A stretch of DNA of 64,000 nucleotides from Lentzea albidocapillata subsp. violacea. GTDB lineage: Bacteria > Actinomycetota > Actinomycetes > Mycobacteriales > Pseudonocardiaceae. The notes below the pieces were generated by a model. That model searched no databases. It saw nothing but the letters and a program-made list of their open reading frames with translations, and was not told the DNA's origin. The DNA is taken from positions 1-64,000 of the forward strand of contig NZ_FNET01000020.1 in the NCBI RefSeq assembly GCF_900100275.1, written 5' to 3'. The position numbers and the translations under genes were made by a program. Below, in pieces: positions 58,286 through 64,000 of this stretch (position 1 is the first letter of the stretch; every line of letters starts with the position of its first letter).

Positions 58286-60268
58286 TCACCAGTCCATCGG
58301 CTCGTCCGGCTCGTCCGGCTCCGGCCACTCGTCCACGGCGTCGCCCGAGCCCCACGCGGCACCACCGGGGCTCGTGGCCTTCGGCTTGGGCTTGGGTGCC
58401 GCGGCAGGTGCGGCCGCCTCCGGTGCGGGACCGCCGGCCGCCACCACCTCCAGGATCTGCTCGCCGTACTTCGTGAGCTTCGCCTGGCCGACACCGCTCA
58501 CCGCGCCCAGGGCGGTGAGCGAGCCGGGGCGCGACGCCGCGATGGACTTCAGCGTGGCGTCGTGGAAGATCACGTACGCCGGGACGCCCTGTTCGCGGGC
58601 CTGACCGGCCCGCCACTCGCGCAGCGCCTCGAAGAGCGGGCCCGCGTCGGCCGGGAGGTCGATCTTCACCTTGGCCGCGCCGGACGAGGAGGACGCCGTG
58701 CGCGTCGTCGAGCGGGCAGGCGTCGGGTCCTTGCGCATCTTGACTTCGCGCTTGCGGCCGAGGACCTCGGAGCTCGCCTCGGTGAGAACGAGCGTCGAGT
58801 ACTCGCCCTCGACGGCCAGCAGGCCCTGCGCGAGGAGCTGGCGGACCACGCCGCGCCACTCGCCCTCGCTCAGGTCCTCACCGATGCCGAAGGTGCTGAG
58901 CTGGTCGTGGTCGAACTGGATGATCTTGGCGGTCTTGCGCCCCAGCAGGATGTCGATGGCCTGACCGGCGCCGAACTTCTGGTTGCGCTCCTTGCGCAGC
59001 CGGTAGACCGTGGACAGGACCTTCTGCGCGGCGACCGTGCCGTCCCACGACTCGGGTGGCGTCAGGCAGGTGTCGCAGTTGCCGCAGGGGGCACCACCGG
59101 GTTCGTTGAAGTACTCGAGGAGCCTGGTGCGGCGGCACGTGACCGTCTCGCAGAGGGCGAGCATCGCGTCGAGGTGCGCCTGCGAGCGGCGGCGGAACGC
59201 CAGATCGCCTTCCGACGACTCGATCATCTTGCGCTGCTGCACCACGTCCTGCAGGCCGTAGGCGAGCCACGCGGTGGACGGGAGGCCGTCGCGACCGGCC
59301 CGGCCCGTCTCCTGGTAGTAACCCTCGACCGACTTCGGCAGGTCGAGGTGGGCGACGAAGCGGACGTCCGGTTTGTCGATGCCCATGCCGAACGCGATGG
59401 TGGCGACCATGACCAGGCCGTCCTCCCGCAGGAACCGGGCCTGGTTGCGCTGGCGGACCGACGAGTCGAGCCCCGCGTGGTACGGCAGCGCGGGAATCCC
59501 ATTGGCCACCAGGAACTCCGCCGTCTTCTCCACCGACGCGCGGGACAGGCAGTAGACGATGCCCGCGTCGCCCTGGTGCTCGCCGCGCAGCAGGTCCAGC
59601 AGCTGCTTCTTCGGCTCCTTCTTGCCGACGATGCGGTACTGGATGTTCGGCCGGTCGAAGCTGGAGACGAACTGCCGCCCCTCGTTCAGCTCCAGGCGCG
59701 TGAGGATCTCCTTGCGCGTCGCCTCCGTGGCGGTGGCGGTGAGCGCGATCCGCGGCACCTTCGGCCAGCGCTCGTGCAGGTGCGTGAGCGAGAGGTAGTC
59801 GGGCCGGAAGTCGTGACCCCACTGGGAGACGCAGTGCGCCTCGTCGATCGCGAACAGCGCGATCTCACCCTGCTCCAGCAGGCGCAGCGTCGCCTCGGAC
59901 GTCAGCCGCTCCGGCGCCAGGTAGAGCAGGTCGAGCTCGCCGTTGACGAACTCGGCCTCGACCATCCGGCGTTCGTCCCAGGACAGCGACGAGTTCAGGA
60001 AGCCCGCGCGCACGCCGAGAGCACGCAGCGCGTCCACCTGGTCCTGCATCAGCGCGATGAGCGGCGAGATCACCACGCCCACGCCCGGCCGGACCAGCGC
60101 CGGCACCTGGTAGCAGAGGGACTTGCCACCACCGGTCGGCATGAGCACGAGCGCGTCGCCACCCGCGATCACGTGCTCGACGATGGCGGCCTGGTCGCCG
60201 CGGAACTCGGGGTACCCGAAGACGCGCTGCAGGACCTGCAGCGCGTCGCCGTGGTCGGTTGAACCCAT
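58286..60268 (-). CDS. recQ: ATP-dependent DNA helicase RecQ
   Basis: A 660-residue RecQ helicase. Motif I is MPTGGGKS, motif II IDEAHC, with FRGDQAAIVEHVIAGGDALVLMPTGGG before and HLDLPKSVEGYYQETGRAGRDG (motif VI) after. A zinc-binding RQC region (TCRRTRLLEYF, CGNCDTC) and an HRDC domain (LFEALREWRAGQAREQGVPAYVIFHDATL) follow, then an Ala/Pro/Lys tail ending in Asp/Glu/Pro repeats. The ATG at 60268 is chosen over a GTG ten codons upstream. Confidence 0.95.
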   Translation of the reverse strand: MGSTDHGDALQVLQRVFGYPEFRGDQAAIVEHVIAGGDALVLMPTGGGKSLCYQVPALVRPGVGVVISPLIALMQDQVDALRALGVRAGFLNSSLSWDERRMVEAEFVNGELDLLYLAPERLTSEATLRLLEQGEIALFAIDEAHCVSQWGHDFRPDYLSLTHLHERWPKVPRIALTATATEATRKEILTRLELNEGRQFVSSFDRPNIQYRIVGKKEPKKQLLDLLRGEHQGDAGIVYCLSRASVEKTAEFLVANGIPALPYHAGLDSSVRQRNQARFLREDGLVMVATIAFGMGIDKPDVRFVAHLDLPKSVEGYYQETGRAGRDGLPSTAWLAYGLQDVVQQRKMIESSEGDLAFRRRSQAHLDAMLALCETVTCRRTRLLEYFNEPGGAPCGNCDTCLTPPESWDGTVAAQKVLSTVYRLRKERNQKFGAGQAIDILLGRKTAKIIQFDHDQLSTFGIGEDLSEGEWRGVVRQLLAQGLLAVEGEYSTLVLTEASSEVLGRKREVKMRKDPTPARSTTRTASSSSGAAKVKIDLPADAGPLFEALREWRAGQAREQGVPAYVIFHDATLKSIAASRPGSLTALGAVSGVGQAKLTKYGEQILEVVAAGGPAPEAAAPAAAPKPKPKATSPGGAAWGSGDAVDEWPEPDEPDEPMDW

Positions 60269-60306
60269 GCCGCCGATGCTAGCGAGCAGCACCGACACTC
60301 CGTGCC

Positions 60307-60413
60307 GCTAGGCCCCGTCCTGCAAGTCTCGTCCGCGACAGTCGCGGCCGAGGGCCCCGGAGGGTCTCTCGACCGTGACTCTCATCGAACGGACCCGCAG
60401 GACGCGGCCTAGC
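60307..60413. repeat. Structured element bounded by 17-nt inverted arms
   Basis: Arms at 60307-60323 and 60397-60413 are complementary with a single mismatch. The 73-nt interior folds again: CTCG/CGAG with CCGCGA-CAG-TCGCGG (60328-60352) and GGTC-TCTC-GACC near 60363. The element fills most of the gap between recQ and the peptidase gene, and its right arm includes the peptidase stop codon. It could be a small MITE-like insertion, a structured RNA or a strong terminator. Confidence 0.55.
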
Positions 60414-62259
60414 CCAACGCGCCCTTCGTACCAGCGGAAACGCTGCCCGCGACCAGCGGAGCGGACGAGGCGGCCGGCACCGAGCCCTTCAGCGGGATCC
60501 GCACCGACGTGTCCGCCAGGTCGACGGTCAGTCTCGGCAACTGGCTCGGCCGCACGATCGCGGTCGAGTCGGTGCCGCCGATGACCAGGCCCAGACGATG
60601 TCCCGCCTTGACCAGATGGTCCGTTGTGGACAGTCGGAACGTCATGCGGTACTTGGTTCCCGGCGTGATCGTGCGCGGAGTCGAGAGAGACTGGTAGTTC
60701 GCGAGATCCGCCCAGCCACGCGCGATGATCTGCGCGTCGACGTTGCCCGTCGTCGCTTCCGTGTTGCGATAACAGGCGTCATCGCCCGTGCGGCTCTCTC
60801 CCCAGCACGACTCCGTGGTGAGGGTCCGGATGCCCTCGCCGGTCCGCACCGTCGCCGGCCCGTAGTCGACGAGGTACGCCGTGAGGTGCGCGGTCGGCGT
60901 CGAGGACGACACCCCCAGCGTGATCGAGGACGTGCCCGCGACGCGCAGGTCGGAGGTCAGCGGCGCCGTCGAGTAGATCGTCCTCCCGGTGTTCGAGCCG
61001 GAAAGCCAGTTCGCCGGCGTACCGCTGCCGTTGTCGGTGAACGCCGACGTGCCCGTGCCAGGCGTCGTGCCGAGTCCCGAAGAAGAGGGACGCAGCACGG
61101 TGCTGACGGTGCCCGCAGGAGGCCACGTCTGGTCGTCCGCCCACTGGTTGGGCGCGCGTTCCGCCGACACCTGCGGCTCGTTCTCGATGCCGTTCTGCAC
61201 GTTCAGCAACCACCGGTCGAACCACCGGTGCAGCGTCGGGACCCACTCGCTACGCCGGAAGTCGAACGGGTCGACGTGCGCCGTCTGCGAGAACCACAGC
61301 TTCTTCGGCACCGACGCGGGCACCGCGTCCCAGAACTGGCCGTACTGCAACGTCTTCACGTTGAGGTCGTTCAGCCCGTGGATCGCGAAGATCGACGCCT
61401 TCACGTTCGACGCGTTGCGCACGAAGTCGCGCGTCTGCCACATCGCCGTGTAGTCGCCGTTGGCGGGAGAACCGTTCGTCATCTGCCTGCGCACCGCACC
61501 ACACCGTGAGCGCGCGTTGGAGTTCTCGAACTGCGAGCCCAGGCCGGTCGGCGAGCTGTAGCCGGGGTACGCGACGCCGTCCGAGCGGAACCAGTCGTAC
61601 CAGGAGCTGATGGCCGCGATCGGCACGATGGTCTTCAGCCCGTCGATGCCGGTCGACGCGACGCCGTTCGCGATCGAGCCGTCCCACGACTTGCCGATCA
61701 TGCCGACGGCGCCGGTCGACCAGGACGCGGTCTTCGTGGTGGCGCCGGTCAGGGTCGAGTAGCCGGTGCGCCGGCCGTTCAGCCAGTCGATCACGGCCGT
61801 GCCGGAGGCGATCTCCGACCGGCCGCCGACGTCGACGCAGCCGCGCGACCGGTTCGTGCCGAGGAAGTCGACCAGCACGACGGCGTAGCCTCGTGGCACG
61901 AAGTAGTTGTCGTAGAAGAGCGGGAACTTGACCGGCACCCCGGCGGAGTCGTAGGTCTTGACCTCGCTCTCGTTGCCGCGCCCGGCGCTCTGGTAGTAGG
62001 GGCTGGCGTCCATGATCACGGGCACACGCCCGGTCGTGGACGGCCTGATGATGTCGGCCGCCACCCGATCGCGGGTGCCGTTGCCGTCGAGGTCGAGCCC
62101 GGAGTCGACGTAGACCGTCTCGCGGACCGCGTCGGCCATCGAGTGGATCGGCGCGGTCACGCCGCCGGACAGGGTGAACGCTGGTGTCGCCGCTGTGGCA
62201 GGGATCGGCGTCAGGGTCAGGGCCCCTGCTAACGCCACTACAACACGAACACGCTTCAT
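60409..62259 (-). CDS. Secreted X-Pro dipeptidyl-peptidase (S15, CocE/NonD)
   Basis: A 616-residue exported serine peptidase. The signal peptide is MKRVRVVVALAGALTLTPIPATAA; the alpha/beta hydrolase core has VVLVDFLGTNRSRGC and the nucleophile Ser191 in VGMIGKSWDGSIANG, with His later in SQTAHVDPFDFRRSEW. The C-terminal jelly-roll (PepX_C) starts at about 390 and ends LVIGGTDSTAIVRP. It releases X-Pro dipeptides from proline-rich peptides outside the cell. Confidence 0.93.
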   Translation of the reverse strand: MKRVRVVVALAGALTLTPIPATAATPAFTLSGGVTAPIHSMADAVRETVYVDSGLDLDGNGTRDRVAADIIRPSTTGRVPVIMDASPYYQSAGRGNESEVKTYDSAGVPVKFPLFYDNYFVPRGYAVVLVDFLGTNRSRGCVDVGGRSEIASGTAVIDWLNGRRTGYSTLTGATTKTASWSTGAVGMIGKSWDGSIANGVASTGIDGLKTIVPIAAISSWYDWFRSDGVAYPGYSSPTGLGSQFENSNARSRCGAVRRQMTNGSPANGDYTAMWQTRDFVRNASNVKASIFAIHGLNDLNVKTLQYGQFWDAVPASVPKKLWFSQTAHVDPFDFRRSEWVPTLHRWFDRWLLNVQNGIENEPQVSAERAPNQWADDQTWPPAGTVSTVLRPSSSGLGTTPGTGTSAFTDNGSGTPANWLSGSNTGRTIYSTAPLTSDLRVAGTSSITLGVSSSTPTAHLTAYLVDYGPATVRTGEGIRTLTTESCWGESRTGDDACYRNTEATTGNVDAQIIARGWADLANYQSLSTPRTITPGTKYRMTFRLSTTDHLVKAGHRLGLVIGGTDSTAIVRPSQLPRLTVDLADTSVRIPLKGSVPAASSAPLVAGSVSAGTKGALG

Positions 62260-62360
62260 GAAGATTCACGCTAAGGAGTGACGAAGTCGCCCCGTCAGAG
62301 CCGAAAGGCTTGACCCTCTGCTGTTGCGCCCGGCACTTCCCTCACGAATATTCGTTTCTC

Positions 62361-63299
62361 GTGAGCTTCACCTTCGAACCCGGCCGCGCCCGCGTCGTCT
62401 TCGGCCGCGGCACCGTCTCCTCCGTGCGCGCCGAGGCCGAGCGGCTGGGCGCGCAGCGGGTGCTGCTGATCGCGCGGCACGGTGGCGACAGGGTGGCCAC
62501 CGAACTCGGCCCGCTGCTGGTCACCCGGTTCACCGGTGCGGCCATGCACACGCCGGTCGAGGTCACGGAGCGCGCGCTCGCGTCGTTGCGTGAACACGGC
62601 GCGGACTGCATCGTGTCGGTCGGCGGCGGATCGAGCACAGGGCTGTCGAAGGCGCTCTCGGTGCGTGCGGGCGTACCGCAGATCGTCATCCCCACGACCT
62701 ACGCGGGCTCCGAGGTCACACAAGTGCTCGGCGAGACGGCCTCGGGGCTGAAGAAGACACGACGCGATCCGGCGATCCAGCCGAACACGGTGATCTACGA
62801 CGTCGACCTCACGCTGGACCTGCCGCTCGACGTCACGGTGACGAGCGCACTCAACTCTCTCGCGCACGCCGTCGCCGCCCGAGGCAACGAGAACCCTCTG
62901 ATCGACGCTGTCGCGACCAGAGCGATCGAGGGCGTTTTGCACGCTTTGAGCGGAAATCCGTCCACTGTGGAGGCGCGGACGGAACTGTTGTCGTCGGCAT
63001 GGCTCGCGGGCACGTGCCTCGCGTCCGTCCCCATGGGACTGCACCACAAGCTCGCGCACGTTCTGGGCGGTACGTTCGGACTGCCGCACGCCGCCACCCA
63101 CACGGCGCTGCTTCCCCACACGGCACCGTCCGATCTGGCCACCCGCGTCCACGACACGGCCACCCGGTTCGGCGCGGCGACGTCGTTGCGGGAACTGGGG
63201 ATGGCGGAGTCCGATTTGTCCGGTGCCGCGGAGATCGCCGAGCATCCGGACGCCCTGAGGGTGCTGACGAACGCCTGGCGCGACGCGTCGACCGGCTGA
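62361..63299 (+). CDS. Maleylacetate-reductase-like iron-type dehydrogenase
   Basis: A 312-residue member of the Fe-ADH superfamily. VFGRGTVSSVRAEAERLG opens the fold, VSVGGGSSTGLSKAL binds NAD(P), PTTYAGSEVTQV is family-specific for maleylacetate reductases, and MGLHHKLAHVLGGTFGLPHAATHTALLP carries the active-site histidines. It is some 40 residues shorter than usual (about 350), lacking the last helices. GTG start at 62361. Aromatic-degradation partners are not adjacent. Confidence 0.88.
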   Translation: MSFTFEPGRARVVFGRGTVSSVRAEAERLGAQRVLLIARHGGDRVATELGPLLVTRFTGAAMHTPVEVTERALASLREHGADCIVSVGGGSSTGLSKALSVRAGVPQIVIPTTYAGSEVTQVLGETASGLKKTRRDPAIQPNTVIYDVDLTLDLPLDVTVTSALNSLAHAVAARGNENPLIDAVATRAIEGVLHALSGNPSTVEARTELLSSAWLAGTCLASVPMGLHHKLAHVLGGTFGLPHAATHTALLPHTAPSDLATRVHDTATRFGAATSLRELGMAESDLSGAAEIAEHPDALRVLTNAWRDASTG

Positions 63300-63359
63300 G
63301 CGGTTGTCATTCTCCAGGCTGATGTTCACAGCTCTGGACCGAGACGAATCTCCGATGTG

Positions 63360-63380
63360 CTTCCTGAAGACTTCCTGAAG
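63360..63380 (+). repeat. 11-bp-period direct repeat upstream of esterase gene
   Basis: CTTCCTGAAG occurs at 63360-63369 and 63371-63380, one base apart. An 11-bp period on one helix face is typical of OmpR/PhoP-type response-regulator boxes. It stands 10 bp before the ATG at 63391, which also has GAGG. Confidence 0.5.
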
Positions 63381-63390
63381 CATCGAGGAC

Positions 63391-64000
63391 ATGCTCAGCC
63401 CGTTGGACCTGTCCCTGATAAACGGACCGATCCCCAAGCTCGCCACGGCCGCAGCCGTGCTCGCGCTCACCTACCTGGCAATCCGGAAGAACCGGACGTG
63501 GTGGATCCGCGTGCTGCCGATCGTCGTGCTGGCGTGCGCGCTCGTCGTGACCGGGCTGGTGCTCGTCGTCGACCACGTGTGGAAACCGTGGCCGGAGCCG
63601 ATGCCGGTCGTTCTGGCGGTGTGGCTCGGCGCGGTCCTCATCGCTCTGACCCTGGCGGCCATCAGGCTGCGCTCCGGTCGATGGTTCGGCCGGGTCTTCG
63701 GCGTCCTGCTGGCGCTGGGCGTGACGGCGAGCGCGGTGGTCGCGACGAACGCACATTTCGGGCAGTACCCCACCACTCGCGCGGCGCTGGACGTCTTCAG
63801 GAACGACAGGGTCGACCTGAACGACGCCGCTCCCCCGCCCACGGGCATCGTCGAGGTACCCCCGGGCCAGCAGCTCGCCGACGTCTGGAAGCGGCCGGCG
63901 AACCTGCCGGACAAGGGCGTCGTCACCGAGGCGGAGATCCCCGGCGCGTTCAAGGCGCGGCCGGCGTGGATCTACCTGCCGCCCGCCTACCACACGACCC
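63391..64000 (+). CDS. Membrane esterase (antigen-85-like), 5' part only
   Basis: The first 203 codons are present; the gene runs off the window. Four membrane helices (LATAAAVLALTYLAI, VLPIVVLACALVVTGLVLVV, VLAVWLGAVLIALTLAAI, VFGVLLALGVTASAVVA) are followed by GQYPTTRAALDVF and then EIPGAFKARPAWIYLPPAYHT, the start of an esterase-D/mycolyltransferase-like alpha/beta hydrolase. The catalytic residues lie beyond base 64000. Relatives are cell-envelope acyltransferases or esterases. Confidence 0.85.
   Translation, partial: MLSPLDLSLINGPIPKLATAAAVLALTYLAIRKNRTWWIRVLPIVVLACALVVTGLVLVVDHVWKPWPEPMPVVLAVWLGAVLIALTLAAIRLRSGRWFGRVFGVLLALGVTASAVVATNAHFGQYPTTRAALDVFRNDRVDLNDAAPPPTGIVEVPPGQQLADVWKRPANLPDKGVVTEAEIPGAFKARPAWIYLPPAYHTT

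Overview
This 64-kb window is a chromosomal segment of a high-GC actinomycete. The protein types point to the order Pseudonocardiales (a Lentzea, Saccharothrix or Actinosynnema-like organism), which is my inference. The evidence is GC-rich codon use throughout, a PdtaR-type ANTAR response regulator in the rpsA/polA neighbourhood as in mycobacteria, an XRE/DUF5753 + DUF397 pair, a DinB protein of the mycothiol-transferase type, an MT0933-like antitoxin-like protein, and several genes without a Shine-Dalgarno that look leaderless. Most of the window is ordinary chromosome, with a truncated IS110-type transposase and GC-rich tandem repeats at the left edge.

Layout. 1-704: end of an IS110-family transposase, a hairpin, 15-bp tandem repeats and the rpsA terminator. 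705-7290: rpsA (-), a SAM methyltransferase, a GNAT protein, then a three-gene unit (degenerate ABC ATPase-like protein, YhgE/Pip membrane protein, TetR) behind a perfect 14-bp TetR-type operator. 7372-11733: small secreted and membrane proteins, a P-loop kinase and a cold-shock gene with a long leader. 11738-15213: two Gfo/Idh/MocA dehydrogenases and a divergent nucleoside hydrolase around a LacI-type operator. 15191-22170: a tandem pair of NlpC/P60-like proteins (one with a lectin-like propeller tail), GNAT/HxlR and TetR/membrane-protein divergent pairs with clear operators, a secreted phosphodiesterase and a Tat-type PLP enzyme. 22151-26953: a miniature membrane-anchored Hsp70-like protein, a lipoprotein with a SecD-like head domain, polA and a hotdog thioesterase. 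27024-32484: a complete livFGMHK branched-chain amino acid (or related) importer. 32710-41876: pdtaR, unknown secreted and membrane proteins, a ThDP enzyme, a GT39-type glycosyltransferase and the XRE-DUF397-DinB set.

41906-49708: a LysR regulator and five co-directional genes (aldehyde dehydrogenase, FAD oxidoreductase, Glu/Leu-type amino-acid dehydrogenase, CaiB/BaiF CoA-transferase, glutaryl-CoA dehydrogenase) followed by a TetR. The glutaryl-CoA dehydrogenase and CoA-transferase suggest degradation of lysine or pipecolate through glutarate to crotonyl-CoA. The junction of the third and fourth genes carries a 161-bp tandem duplication that leaves a 54-codon relay ORF.

49733-64000: a secreted cyclophilin, a NarL-type two-component system divergent from a MacB-like ABC exporter, an MT0933-like protein, a membrane NACHT NTPase whose ribosome-binding site lies at a 14-bp perfect stem, a double-DPBB secreted protein, recQ, a roughly 107-bp structured element, a secreted X-Pro dipeptidyl-peptidase, a maleylacetate-reductase-like enzyme and the start of a membrane esterase cut by the window edge. 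No tRNA, rRNA or CRISPR array was seen.
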